Shown one piece after another: positions 10,011 to 18,758 of a stretch of DNA of 64,000 nucleotides (position 1 is its first letter; each line of letters opens with the position of its first letter). A program made the translations under genes and the position numbers. The stretch is from Pseudomonas sp. B21-048. Its GTDB lineage: Bacteria; Pseudomonadota; Gammaproteobacteria; Pseudomonadales; Pseudomonadaceae. A model generated the notes under the pieces. The model was not told where the DNA came from. It worked only from the letters and a program-made list of their open reading frames with translations, and did not search any database. The stretch covers positions 3,038,001-3,102,000 of the forward strand of contig NZ_CP087168.1 in assembly GCF_024748615.1 (NCBI RefSeq), given 5' to 3'.

Positions 10011-10529
10011 GACTACGAGCAACTCTGCTTGCTCGTCAGAAACAGTGCGCAGACGATGAGATTTCTGTGCATTGAAATGAAGGGCGTCGCCTTCATCCAA
10101 CGTCTGCCGTTCGTTACCGAAATCGACTTCGACACGGCCACGAACCACATAGATGAACTCCTCCCCAAGGTGCTCCTTGAAGGCAGAGTGGCCAAACGAG
10201 CGTGGCGGATAGACCAGAAATGGCAGCAACGCCCGATGGCCAATATGGCGCGCCAGCGGTACGTGAGCCACTGATACTCCCGCGTCATTGGCTTCGCGCT
10301 GCTGACGTCGAACCAGACTATAGCCTTCGGTGGGCACCGCCTCGGTGCTGAACAACTCTTCAGCCTGGGCATTCAATGCCTTGGCCAGTTTGAGTGCCAC
10401 CGCAATGGAGGGCGAACTCACACCCCGCTCCACCTTCGACAGATAGCTCTTGGTCAATCCGGTTTGCCCGGCCAGCTGCTCCAGGGTTATCCCCATCTTC
10501 TTCCGCAAAATTCTCAGCTGCACCGCCAT
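9993..10529 (-). CDS. XRE-family regulator with C-terminal cupin domain
   Basis: A 178-residue protein. Residues 3-60 form an HTH_3 domain (LRILRKKMGITLEQLAGQTGLTKSYLSKVERGVSSPSIAVALKLAKAL); residues 95-178 form a cupin (GEEFIYVVRGRVEVDFGN...LDEGDALHFNAQKSHRLRTV). This architecture (SutR/PuuR-like) usually senses a small metabolite and controls adjacent catabolic genes. The start at 10529 follows AAGGAACG; the longer frame to 10577 would run into the operator palindrome. It is divergent from the aldolase/lyase operon at 10665, its likely target. Confidence 0.88.
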   Translation of the reverse strand: MAVQLRILRKKMGITLEQLAGQTGLTKSYLSKVERGVSSPSIAVALKLAKALNAQAEELFSTEAVPTEGYSLVRRQQREANDAGVSVAHVPLARHIGHRALLPFLVYPPRSFGHSAFKEHLGEEFIYVVRGRVEVDFGNERQTLDEGDALHFNAQKSHRLRTVSDEQAELLVVVHSSD

Positions 10530-10566
10530 CCAACGCCGTTCCTTGAAAAATAATGACACTCGGCTT

Positions 10567-10591
10567 GCTAATGACACAATGTGTCATTAGC
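10567..10591. promoter_or_regulatory. 25-bp perfect palindrome, probable XRE-cupin operator
   Basis: Arms GCTAATGACACA (10567-10578) and their exact reverse complement (10580-10591) flank a single central A. It is located 38 bases before the XRE start and 74 before the aldolase start. An extra half-site TAATGACAC lies at about 10550. The position and symmetry fit an operator controlling both divergent genes. Confidence 0.8.
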
Positions 10592-10664
10592 ATCACTCTG
10601 TGTCCTTGAGAGTCGTTGCAGCGACTCCTTGGCAATTTGAACTGTTTTCGACCAGGTACTGACC

Positions 10665-11447
10665 GTGACCACGACCATGCAGATCCCGAAGGATCAGCTC
10701 GTCACCCTCGCTGAGAAGCAAATGGTGATGACACTGATCGATAACGAATATACCCCGAGACAGAAGCTTGCACTCACCTGCCGAATTCTTTTTGACGGCG
10801 GTCATGACTCAGGGCTGGCCGGGCAGATCACCGCCCGTACCGAAACGCCAGGCAGCTATTATACGCAGCGCCTGGGTTTGGGCTTTGACGAGATTTGCGG
10901 GTCGAACCTGCTGGTGGTCGATGAAGACCTCAAGGTGCTTAAGGGCCAAGGCATGGCAAACCCCGCCAATCGCTTTCACAGCTGGCTCTACCGGGCTCGC
11001 CCGGATGTGAATTGCATTATCCATACGCACCCACTGCACAGCGCCACGCTGTCGATGCTGGAAGTCCCGCTCGCAGTTTCCCATATGGACATCTGCCCGC
11101 TTTTCAACGATTGCGCCTTTCTCAAGGATTGGCCAGGTATCCCGGTGGGCAATGAAGAAGGCGAGATTATTTCCAAGGCTATCGGGGACAAGCGCGCCAT
11201 CTTGCTCTCCCACCATGGCTTGCTGATTGCGGGTGATTCGATTGAAGAGGCCTGCGTCCTGGCACTGTTGTTCGAACGTGCGGCCAGGATGCAATTGCTG
11301 GCCATGAGCGCAGGGGAAATTCGCCCCATTTCCGAATTGTTAGGCAAAGAAGCTCACGACTGGATCTCCACCCCGAAACGTCACGGTGCAGCATTCAGCT
11401 ACTACGCACGGCGCGCACTGCGTACCCATGGCGACTGCCTGGCCTGA
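10665..11447 (+). CDS. Class II aldolase/adducin family protein
   Basis: A 260-residue protein. The Zn-binding histidines of class II (fuculose-phosphate) aldolases are visible: H120 and H122 in the IHTHPLH motif and H183/H184 in LSHHGLL. The substrate loop region GLAGQITAR (about 50-58) is also present. The start is GTG 10665 or ATG 10677; neither has a strong ribosome site. Family members are aldolases, decarboxylases or dehydratases acting on hydroxy acids or sugar phosphates; which applies is not evident. It is followed 41 bases later by a DapA-like lyase and probably shares its promoter. Confidence 0.85.
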   Translation: MTTTMQIPKDQLVTLAEKQMVMTLIDNEYTPRQKLALTCRILFDGGHDSGLAGQITARTETPGSYYTQRLGLGFDEICGSNLLVVDEDLKVLKGQGMANPANRFHSWLYRARPDVNCIIHTHPLHSATLSMLEVPLAVSHMDICPLFNDCAFLKDWPGIPVGNEEGEIISKAIGDKRAILLSHHGLLIAGDSIEEACVLALLFERAARMQLLAMSAGEIRPISELLGKEAHDWISTPKRHGAAFSYYARRALRTHGDCLA

Positions 11448-11488
11448 TCGTACCTACATTCATAAATAGAAAATGCAAAGGTGCCTGC

Positions 11489-12376
11489 ATGTCTACTTCT
11501 GTAATTCGCGGCGTTATCGGCTACACCATTACTCCATTCGCGGTCGACGGCTCACTGGATCTGGTCGCCTTGGGGCAATCTATCGATAGGCTGATCGCTT
11601 CCGGCGTGCATGCCATCGCCCCTCTGGGGAGTACCGGAGAGGGAGCTTATCTTTCCGATAGCGAATGGGAGTCGGTTGTCCGCTTCAGCCAAGAGAAGAT
11701 CGCTGACCGAGTCCCGACTGTGGTCAGCGTTTCTGACCTGACCACCGCGCGTACTGTGCAGCGTGCTCAACTGGCTGAAGCTTGTGGCGCCACTGCGGTG
11801 ATGGTGCTTCCGGCCTCTTACTGGAAGCTGACTGATACGGAAATCGTCGATCATTTCAAGGCTGTAGGTGCAGCCATCAACATCCCGATCATGCTCTACA
11901 ACAACCCAGGCACCAGCGGCACTGATCTGTCGGTCAATCTGATCCTGCGCATTCTGAGCGAAGTGAAGAATGTCACCATGGTCAAGGAAAGTACTGGCGA
12001 TATTCAACGCATGCACCGCCTGTTCAAGGCAACAGATGGCAAGGTAGCCTTCTACAACGGCTGCAACCCGTTGGCCCTGGAGGCATTGGTTGCCGGTGCC
12101 ACGGGTTGGTGTACCGCCGCGCCCAACCTCATTCCCGAGCTGAACCTGGCGCTGTGGGATGCCGTGCAGAGTGGAAAGCTGGAAGAAGCCCGTACTCTGT
12201 TTTATCGCCAGTACGAAATGCTGGAATACATCACTCGTCGTGGTCTGCCGACCACTATCAAGGCAGGTTTGAAGATGCAGGGCCTTGACGTCGGCGGCCC
12301 CCGCCTTCCACTTCAACCGCTCGATGCTCAAAGTTGCACCTTCCTGAAAGGGCTGCTGAACGATCTGGCATCGTAG
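11489..12376 (+). CDS. Dihydrodipicolinate synthase/N-acetylneuraminate lyase family protein
   Basis: A 295-residue TIM-barrel aldolase. Family landmarks are seen: GSTGEG at 48-52, the active-site Tyr137 in LYNNPG, and the Schiff-base Lys166 in VTMVKESTGD. The members of this superfamily cleave or condense pyruvate with aldehydes (DapA, NanA, KDG aldolase, hydroxyproline-pathway enzymes). Linkage to a class II aldolase and an XRE-cupin regulator points to catabolism of a hydroxy or keto acid rather than lysine biosynthesis. AAAGGTG precedes ATG 11489. Confidence 0.85.
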   Translation: MSTSVIRGVIGYTITPFAVDGSLDLVALGQSIDRLIASGVHAIAPLGSTGEGAYLSDSEWESVVRFSQEKIADRVPTVVSVSDLTTARTVQRAQLAEACGATAVMVLPASYWKLTDTEIVDHFKAVGAAINIPIMLYNNPGTSGTDLSVNLILRILSEVKNVTMVKESTGDIQRMHRLFKATDGKVAFYNGCNPLALEALVAGATGWCTAAPNLIPELNLALWDAVQSGKLEEARTLFYRQYEMLEYITRRGLPTTIKAGLKMQGLDVGGPRLPLQPLDAQSCTFLKGLLNDLAS

Positions 12377-12488
12377 TCGCTGGTCGAAGCAGCGTATGAG
12401 GCGTTCGCTGTCCTGTAAGTAGCTAGCGTTGTCATTTTCGTGATTGCGAAGTCGCGATCACCATAGAACTGAAGCCGAGGGTAAAACG

Positions 12489-13208
12489 TTGAAAGTCCAT
12501 TTCGTGATGCACGAGTCCTTCGAAGCACCCGGTGCATTTGAGGACTGGGTAAAAGCTCGCGGTTACCAAGCCACCTATTCCCGCGTCTACCAACATGATG
12601 TCTTGCCAGATACCGCAGAATCGTTCGACCTTCTGGTGGTGTTGGGTGGCCCGCAAGATCCGGCGACTACGCTGGAGCAATGCCCACATTTCAATGCCGC
12701 AGCCGAACGCGAACTCATTAGCAAAGCCATATCGGCCCGACGGGCTGTGGTTGGAGTTTGCCTGGGCTCGCAATTGATCGGAGAAGCACTGGGTGCCACT
12801 TTCAACCACAGCCCCGAAAAGGAAATTGGCAAATTCCCGATTTATTTAACCCAAGAGGGTTTGGCTAATCCGAAGTTTTCGCACTTCGGGGAAACCCTCG
12901 AAGTCGGCCATTGGCACAATGACATGCCTGGGCTCACTCAGGATGCCAAGATCATTGCCAGCAGCGAAGGCTGCCCGCGTCAAATCGTTGAATACAGCCA
13001 ACTGGTATACGGTTTTCAATGCCATATGGAACTCACCAAAGACGTCGTGGAACTGCTGATTCAGGCATCGGAGGCGGAACTGATAACACTCACTGATCGG
13101 CGTTTTGTTCAGCAGCCAGCCGCGCTACGGGCTAACGATTACGATGAGATGAACCAGAAGCTATTGGTATTTTTGGACAAGCTCGTTGCCGATTACCAGG
13201 CCGGGTAA
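12489..13208 (+). CDS. Class I glutamine amidotransferase (GMP-synthase-like)
   Basis: A 239-residue protein starting at TTG 12489 (GAGGGT just upstream; begins MKVHFVMHESFEAPGAFEDW, the usual N-terminus of this subfamily). The nucleophile Cys91 lies in GVCLGSQLIGEALGA, and the His179/Glu181 pair of the triad in FQCHMELT. Stand-alone enzymes of this type (YfeJ-like, gamma-glutamyl hydrolases such as PuuD relatives) hydrolyse glutamine or gamma-glutamyl compounds. It may belong to the operon beginning at 10665, with a 112-base gap. Confidence 0.82.
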   Translation: MKVHFVMHESFEAPGAFEDWVKARGYQATYSRVYQHDVLPDTAESFDLLVVLGGPQDPATTLEQCPHFNAAAERELISKAISARRAVVGVCLGSQLIGEALGATFNHSPEKEIGKFPIYLTQEGLANPKFSHFGETLEVGHWHNDMPGLTQDAKIIASSEGCPRQIVEYSQLVYGFQCHMELTKDVVELLIQASEAELITLTDRRFVQQPAALRANDYDEMNQKLLVFLDKLVADYQAG

Positions 13209-13462
13209 CGACTCAAGCGCCGCTGTTTAGGAGGCCGGCGCCCCTCCCTCTCATCTCAGTCCAGAGCCTCCCGCGTGCTCATGCCATTCAGAAAACGATC
13301 AGTTCCCATGTCATCGATCATGCAGGCCTTCAGAAACACAATGACATTGCCAATATCCGCCTCTATGCAGAAAACCTGATCACTTCATGAAGCCATGAGG
13401 CCCGCCCCATTACGTCCGATACACCTGACAGCGGAACGGGACAGTGCATCAATGCAACAAGG

Positions 13463-15547
13463 TCAGAACGTCACACTGGCGCTGAGTCTTGCCGTGCGAG
13501 ATTCGCCGACGTTGACCGCCAGTTGGCTGCCGGTAGAGGACGGGTAGTACTGTTTGTCGAACAGGTTGTCGACGTTGAACTGCAGCGAAGTCTTGTACCC
13601 AAACAGCGGCGATTCCCAACGCACGAAGGCATCGGCCACGGTGTAGCTATTCAGCCAGAAATCGTTGGCGTTATTGGCCGCGCGCTCGCCGATGTAACGC
13701 GCGCCAGCGCCGGCATGCCACGCCCCGAACTTGGTAGGGACGTTCAGGTGATGGGTGAGGTACAGGCTCGCGGTGTGCTTGGGCGCATCGGCGAGGCGGT
13801 GACCTTCGTCATCCGGATCGTCGAGGATTTGCGTATGGGTGTAAGCGTAGGTGCCGATCAGGTCCCAACGCTCGGCCACACGCCCGGTGATGTCCAGCTC
13901 CAGGCCTTGTGAACCGACCTTGCCCGCCGCCTCCGAAAGGCTGACGCCATTGATTGTCTGGGTGGTCACGACGTTTTTCTTGACGATATCGAACAGCGCA
14001 AGGTTGATGTTCAGCCCCGGCAGCGGGTCGTACTTCGCGCCGACCTCGTAGCTGCGGCCCTCCTCCGGATCGAACGTGTGGCCCGCATCGTCGACTTGGG
14101 TATTGGGCTTGAACGAACGGCTGTAGTTGCCATACAGCGACAGCGTATCGGTGGCTTTGTAGACCAGGCCCACGAATGGCACGAAGGCATCGCCGTTATC
14201 GTCGCGGTTGACCTTGTAACTGCCGCCGCGGCCCTGATCGCTGTACTGATCGTAATGCTGCTGGCGACCGCCTAGAACCAGGATCCAGCGGTCATCAAGG
14301 TGCCAGTTATCCTTGAAGTACACGGAGCTGGAGGTCAGCCGGTTGCTCAGGTCGCTGTCTTTAGCGCTGATAAGGCTCGGCTCGGCCAGACGTCCATAAA
14401 CAGGTGACGTGATGTTGAAACCCGACTGCACGGTATTACGGTAGGTTTTGCCGCGAAATTGGTCGGACGCTTCTGTGTCCACGCCGACCAGCAGGTCATG
14501 GCGTTGGCCGAGTAGTTCCTGCTGGCCGATGAAATCCCAGCTGGTGTAGCGGGTCTCATCATCGTAGTGAGCGCCGTTGGCAGCGCGTCGCAGCGTGTTG
14601 CCGGTCAATGAGCTGGGCTGGGCAATCGAGAGGCTGTAGCGGTCGTTGTTCCAGCCGTAGGTGACGCGGGTTTTCCAATCGTCATTCAACTGATACTCGA
14701 AACGCGCAGTGGCCACTTCACGAATACCGACGCTTTTGGCCCATTTTTCGTCGAGACGCTTGTCGTAGTTGATGTCCGCTGGATGACCATTGGTGAACAC
14801 GGTGCCGCGGTCGAAGGGACTGGAATAATCGTTGTATTCGTAACTTAAGGTCAGGCTGGCGCGGTCGCCGGTCCAGCTCAGCGATGGCGCGACCAGCGTG
14901 CTCTCGTTCACGCCGTAGTTGCGCCAGTAATCCTCATGGCCACGTTCGGCAATCAGGCGATAAGCCAGGCCCGTATCTCCCAGAGGCCCGGTAGTGTCCA
15001 CGGCCAGGGTGCCGCCGCCTTCGCTGTAGGCCGAACCGCTCAGCGTCGTGCTCTGCGTATATTCAGGCTGCTTGCTGATCACGTTGATCAATCCGCCGGG
15101 TTCCAACGCGCCATACAGCATCGAGGCCGGGCCTTTGAGGACTTCGATGCGATCCGTCGTGGCGCTGAAATTGTGCCCCAGATTGGAACGCACGCCATCG
15201 CGCAGGATCGAGCCATCATCGTTGGTGCCGAAGCCGCGCTTGACCAGTGAATCCCGAGAGTTGCCCAAGCTATTGCCCTGGCTGATGCCGCTGACAAACT
15301 TCATGGCATCGTCCAGCGAGCGCACCTGATAGTCGGACAGGGTTTGCTGGGTGACCACATTGACCGATTGCGCCTCTTCCTTGATCGGCACATTACTTTT
15401 GCTCGCCGTGCTGGCTTGAGAAGTGGTGTAACCCGTGTCCTGGCTGACACGGCTTGCCTGAATATCGGTGGCCGGCAATTCGAGAGGTTGTGCCCATAGA
15501 GGGCTGGCAAACATGACGCAGGAAAGTGTCGGCAACGCGTGTTTCAT
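13463..15547 (-). CDS. TonB-dependent siderophore receptor
   Basis: A protein of about 694 residues with a signal peptide (MKHALPTLSCVMFASPLWA), a plug domain (VNVVTQQTLSDYQVRSLDDAMKFVSGIS ... RGFGTNDDGSILRDGVR ... VLKGPASMLYGALEPGGLINVISKQP) and a 22-strand barrel ending in Phe (RLSASVTF). It lacks the N-terminal STN signalling domain of FpvA-type transducers, so it is a simple transporter in the outer membrane, of the ferrichrome/hydroxamate receptor group. The start at 15547 has no clear ribosome site and an alternative lies at 15586. A Fur box lies 63-81 bases upstream. The ligand is unknown. Confidence 0.9.
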   Translation of the reverse strand: MKHALPTLSCVMFASPLWAQPLELPATDIQASRVSQDTGYTTSQASTASKSNVPIKEEAQSVNVVTQQTLSDYQVRSLDDAMKFVSGISQGNSLGNSRDSLVKRGFGTNDDGSILRDGVRSNLGHNFSATTDRIEVLKGPASMLYGALEPGGLINVISKQPEYTQSTTLSGSAYSEGGGTLAVDTTGPLGDTGLAYRLIAERGHEDYWRNYGVNESTLVAPSLSWTGDRASLTLSYEYNDYSSPFDRGTVFTNGHPADINYDKRLDEKWAKSVGIREVATARFEYQLNDDWKTRVTYGWNNDRYSLSIAQPSSLTGNTLRRAANGAHYDDETRYTSWDFIGQQELLGQRHDLLVGVDTEASDQFRGKTYRNTVQSGFNITSPVYGRLAEPSLISAKDSDLSNRLTSSSVYFKDNWHLDDRWILVLGGRQQHYDQYSDQGRGGSYKVNRDDNGDAFVPFVGLVYKATDTLSLYGNYSRSFKPNTQVDDAGHTFDPEEGRSYEVGAKYDPLPGLNINLALFDIVKKNVVTTQTINGVSLSEAAGKVGSQGLELDITGRVAERWDLIGTYAYTHTQILDDPDDEGHRLADAPKHTASLYLTHHLNVPTKFGAWHAGAGARYIGERAANNANDFWLNSYTVADAFVRWESPLFGYKTSLQFNVDNLFDKQYYPSSTGSQLAVNVGESRTARLSASVTF

Positions 15548-15609
15548 GAAGACTTTGCGGCGGGCAAGGGGGTGTTGATGGCTCAAGACGTCGCACTCGA
15601 TGAATTGTT

Positions 15610-15628
15610 AGTAACGATTCTCATTGTA
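15610..15628 (-). promoter_or_regulatory. Fur box of TonB receptor
   Basis: Read on the minus strand, TACAATGAGAATCGTTACT matches the 19-bp Fur consensus GATAATGAGAATCATTATC at 14 positions. It lies 63-81 bases upstream of the receptor start, where Fur represses in iron-replete cells. Confidence 0.7.
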
Positions 15629-15948
15629 TTGTGCGATGTATTTTCAGTAAACACCCTTCACGGTTCTCCTGGCGCGCCCTTGAGGACATCTGCCGACGAC
15701 ACCGCAGGCGTCCAATCCAGATAAGATCTCTGTCAGCGTCAAAAAAAATCACTTTTTAAAACAATTGGTTGAAGCCTCTTAACGGACTATTGGACAGAAG
15801 GCTATATTTTTGACTAGTGACATTTGACAGGCCGCCTGGAGTAGTCGATACCTAACAAGGTCGACGTATAACAAAGACCAGAGTCGAATGACTGGATATA
15901 CGTCACCCCAGCAGTTAAGTTCATGATCGAAAGTACTTGATTTTCAAC

Positions 15949-15983
15949 GGGCCGACCCTTCGGCCCCCTGCGGTAGCTTTGCT
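15949..15983 (+). promoter_or_regulatory. Possible ops/JUMPstart-like leader element
   Basis: A perfect hairpin GGGCCG-ACCCTT-CGGCCC (15949-15966) is followed by TGCGGTAGCTTTGC. The core GCGGTAGC is identical to the centre of the enterobacterial ops element (GGCGGTAGCGTG), with 9 of 12 positions shared. It lies 330 bases before the RfaH-like gene at the head of the polysaccharide cluster. The rest of the 15629-16300 interval is AT-rich, with no gene seen. Confidence 0.4.
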
Positions 15984-16300
15984 CATCACCCGGAACTTCA
16001 TCTCTCTAATGCCGTGGCGATATCACTTTTAGCGTTAAGTTATGTTTACACTTTCTATCCAGAGTTCTGATTGAGCGCTGCCTCAGCGAATAGAACCTCC
16101 CTTGTATGCACGTCAGATAATTGACTCGAGTTATTAGTTTCCGCTACGTGCACATTACCTGCTTCGTTATTGATACACCTGCTCCAACTACTTAACACTT
16201 TTCGCGATTCCACAAGTTCGATACAACTCACTGGAGGCGCCAAGGCATCCCTGATGCGCCACCAGGCATGCTTAAACCAAATAGTGTGGAGCTTGCCAGA

Positions 16301-16822
16301 ATGCTGACGAGTACCCAAGGTTCCAACTGGTATCTTTTGCAGTGTAAGCCGCGTCAGGACGAACGGGCACAAATCAATTTATTGCGACAGAATTACGTCA
16401 TATTTTGCCCGCAAATCGTCAACCAGCGCCTGATTCATGGCAAACCTCATCACTCCCTGGAGCCTCTGTTTCCGGGGTATCTTTTCATTCAGCTCAGCCG
16501 TGATGACAAATGGGCGCCTTTGCGTTCCACACGCGGCGTCAGCCGTGTCGTCGACTTCAATCATGGGCCGGCGATGGTGCCTGACGATGTGATTGAGCAT
16601 CTGCGTAGCCGGTGTTTTAAACCCTCGGAAACTCAGCCCCCCCACCCTTTCCAGCCCGGCGAAACGTTGCAAATAACCCGAGGGCCGTTGTCGACACTGG
16701 AAGGTATCTTCCTGACCATGTTAGGTGACGAGCGCGTCATGATTCTGCTGCACTTCTTGAATAGAGAACAACCCGTTCGCGTCCCGTTGACGGACATTGA
16801 GCGCCCTTGGACTCATTTATAA
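16301..16822 (+). CDS. rfaH: RfaH-like transcription antiterminator (NusG paralogue)
   Basis: A 173-residue NusG-type protein. The NGN domain begins NWYLLQCKPRQDERAQINLLRQNYVIFCPQ (RfaH signature for binding RNA polymerase beta-prime), continues with PLFPGYLFIQL, and ends in a KOW-type domain (RGPLSTLEGIFLTMLGDERVMILLHFLNREQPVRVPLTDIE). GGAG upstream supports ATG 16301 over the earlier ATG 16268. RfaH proteins suppress Rho-dependent termination in long polysaccharide operons; its place as first gene before a 17-kb co-directional cluster fits this role exactly. An ops-like motif lies in its leader. Confidence 0.88.
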   Translation: MLTSTQGSNWYLLQCKPRQDERAQINLLRQNYVIFCPQIVNQRLIHGKPHHSLEPLFPGYLFIQLSRDDKWAPLRSTRGVSRVVDFNHGPAMVPDDVIEHLRSRCFKPSETQPPHPFQPGETLQITRGPLSTLEGIFLTMLGDERVMILLHFLNREQPVRVPLTDIERPWTHL

Positions 16823-17049
16823 ATTTTACCCATCCATTTCTGCTGCGACGGACGTTAAAGAAAACGATTCTATTGAACCGGCTCCAGAAACACGCCCCGT
16901 TACTGGCAACTTTCCAGTTAATGTTCCGTCCTTTTTAAAGCAACTAATTTCAACGTAAAAGTCTGACTCATCATGAAGCAGTTATGGGTCTTAGTCACCT
17001 GCAGTTTTTCCGGTCTATAGTCATTGGGTTCACCCCCAGGAGCAATGAC

Positions 17050-18210
17050 ATGACCCTCAAGACCCGCGGCCCTTTCGCACTGATCATGATCTCTTTATAT
17101 CCCGGAGCGGCCTGGAGTCTCGATCCCCAGTCGATTGATATCTACGGATTCGACTTCACCCCCACCCTGTTATTTTCAGAGAGCTATGACGACAACTTTC
17201 GGGAACTGGAGCGAGGGCGCCAGTCTTCCATGGTGACTAAAATTGCGCCCACCTTCGAACTGAAAGCTGAAGACCGCAACAGTGCCACCCGCCTGATCTG
17301 GCAGCCGACCCGATACATTTATCATGACGAGCCGGATGCCTCGAATACGGCACAACGCGTGCGGCTCAACAGCATCATGGAATTCACCGATCGCCATCGA
17401 CTGAAACTTGAAGCGGAAGCACGTAAATACGAGCGTACGACGTCGACCGCTGTCGATGGCATCAATGACAAGATTCGCACTAACCGCGTCAACGGCCTTT
17501 ATACCTATGGCGCCAGGAGCGCTGACAATCAAATCGATCTGGGCGCCAGTTATGCGCAACTTCGCTACGACAATTCCGACGGTATCAATGACGATAAAGA
17601 GCGCAATACCACCGGCCTGACCACCACCTGGTACCACCGCATCGGCAGCAACACACGTGGATTGCTGGAATACGACCATACCGTCTTTGATTACCTGCAA
17701 TCCGACAGCCGTCTCAACAGCACCTCCGATGCAATCCTTGCCGGTGCCGAATGGGACTTCACCGCACGCACCTCCGGCAAAGTCCGCATTGGTTACGAGC
17801 GCAAGAACTTCGATGACAACAGCGTCGATGACCTCAGTAATCCGACCTGGCAGGTAGACGTGCGATGGAAACCGCGCACCTACTCGACCTTTTCGTTTGT
17901 TGCCCGCCAGGCGATGGCCGAGGGCGACGACGGTGCTGACGCCGTCAAGACAACCTCAGCCCTGGTCGGCTGGCGTCATGGCTGGACCGAACGTATCACC
18001 ACGGTGGCCGAAGTCGGGCTGTCCCGCTATGAGTACGAGGGCCAGGAACGCACCGATGACCTTCGTGACTACAACCTCGCCGTGGAATACGCAATGCGCC
18101 GCTGGCTGGATATCGCGCTGGGCTATCGCTACCGCAACGATGACTCCGATGCCGACAATCAGAGTTTTGAACGCAACATCTTCTTGCTCAGCTTCAACGT
18201 AAGTCTCTAA
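17050..18210 (+). CDS. Exopolysaccharide outer-membrane beta-barrel protein
   Basis: A 386-residue exported protein starting at ATG 17050 (CAGGAG upstream). After a signal peptide ending near WSLD it is a run of amphipathic strands with alternating charged and aromatic residues (LGASYAQLRYDNSDG, GRLxYDHTVFDYL, GKVRIGYERKNFDD, LDIALGYRYRNDDSD) and a C-terminal SFNVSL ending like an OMP signal. The pattern matches the outer-membrane beta-barrel family found in EPS loci (EpsL/VpsM-like, often annotated outer membrane beta-barrel). Next to a very small Wza-like protein it may supply the membrane-spanning channel that protein lacks. Confidence 0.75.
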   Translation: MTLKTRGPFALIMISLYPGAAWSLDPQSIDIYGFDFTPTLLFSESYDDNFRELERGRQSSMVTKIAPTFELKAEDRNSATRLIWQPTRYIYHDEPDASNTAQRVRLNSIMEFTDRHRLKLEAEARKYERTTSTAVDGINDKIRTNRVNGLYTYGARSADNQIDLGASYAQLRYDNSDGINDDKERNTTGLTTTWYHRIGSNTRGLLEYDHTVFDYLQSDSRLNSTSDAILAGAEWDFTARTSGKVRIGYERKNFDDNSVDDLSNPTWQVDVRWKPRTYSTFSFVARQAMAEGDDGADAVKTTSALVGWRHGWTERITTVAEVGLSRYEYEGQERTDDLRDYNLAVEYAMRRWLDIALGYRYRNDDSDADNQSFERNIFLLSFNVSL

Positions 18211-18222
18211 GAGGTTTTCCCT

Positions 18223-18756
18223 ATGAACGCCCGAATGCTTGGCTTGTTGTTTTTGCCGTGGCTGTTGCCCGCGACGTTTGCAGCAGACCCCGGCGCCCAG
18301 TACAAATTGGCCGCCGGCGATGTGTTGCGCATCACGGTATTCGGTGAGCGGGACCTGAGCTTCGAGAAAATCCGTCTCAACGATGCCGGAATGTTTTCCT
18401 ATCCGTTTCTGGGTGATATTGCCGCCAAGGGGTTTACGCCCAATCAGGTGGAAAAAATCATCGTCGACGGGCTCAAGCAAGGTTACCTGGTCGACCCCAA
18501 GGTCAGCGTCAACCTGATCGTCTACCGCTCGTTCTACATCAATGGAGAGGTGAAAAAACCCGGCAGCTATCCCTTCGAGCCTGGGCTGACACTGGAGAAA
18601 GCCATCGCCCTGGGCGGTGGCCTGACCGAGCGTGCCTCGATCAAACGGGTAACCATCGTGCGCGGCGATGGCTCCCCATCACTGACCGACAAGGTCACGC
18701 GCAGCACCGCCATCGCCCCCGGTGACACCATCTCCATTGCACAAGGCTTTTTCTAA
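18223..18756 (+). CDS. Wza-like polysaccharide export protein (short)
   Basis: A 177-residue periplasmic protein with a signal peptide (LGLLFLPWLLPATFAA). It holds a Poly_export domain (YKLAAGDVLRITVFGERDLSFEKIRLNDAGMFSYPFLGDIAAKG) and one SLBB domain (YINGEVKKPGSYPFEPGLTLEKAIALGGGLTERA). It has no lipobox Cys and no C-terminal amphipathic helix, both needed by full-length Wza (about 380 residues) to span the outer membrane. It therefore resembles the short Poly_export proteins of EpsA/GumB type, and probably bridges the Wzc-like protein to a separate outer-membrane pore. Confidence 0.9.
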   Translation: MNARMLGLLFLPWLLPATFAADPGAQYKLAAGDVLRITVFGERDLSFEKIRLNDAGMFSYPFLGDIAAKGFTPNQVEKIIVDGLKQGYLVDPKVSVNLIVYRSFYINGEVKKPGSYPFEPGLTLEKAIALGGGLTERASIKRVTIVRGDGSPSLTDKVTRSTAIAPGDTISIAQGFF

Positions 18757-18758
18757 TC

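Noticed and set aside
13275..13390. Short frame (about 36 codons, HAIQKTISSHVIDHAGLQKH...) between the amidotransferase and the TonB receptor
   Set aside because: No start with a ribosome site and no recognised family; may be a decayed gene end but nothing supports it.
16845..17049. ACTGG-N7-CCAGT dyad as a regulatory site between rfaH-like and barrel genes
   Set aside because: Only five-base arms, likely by chance; no related copy at other promoters of the cluster.
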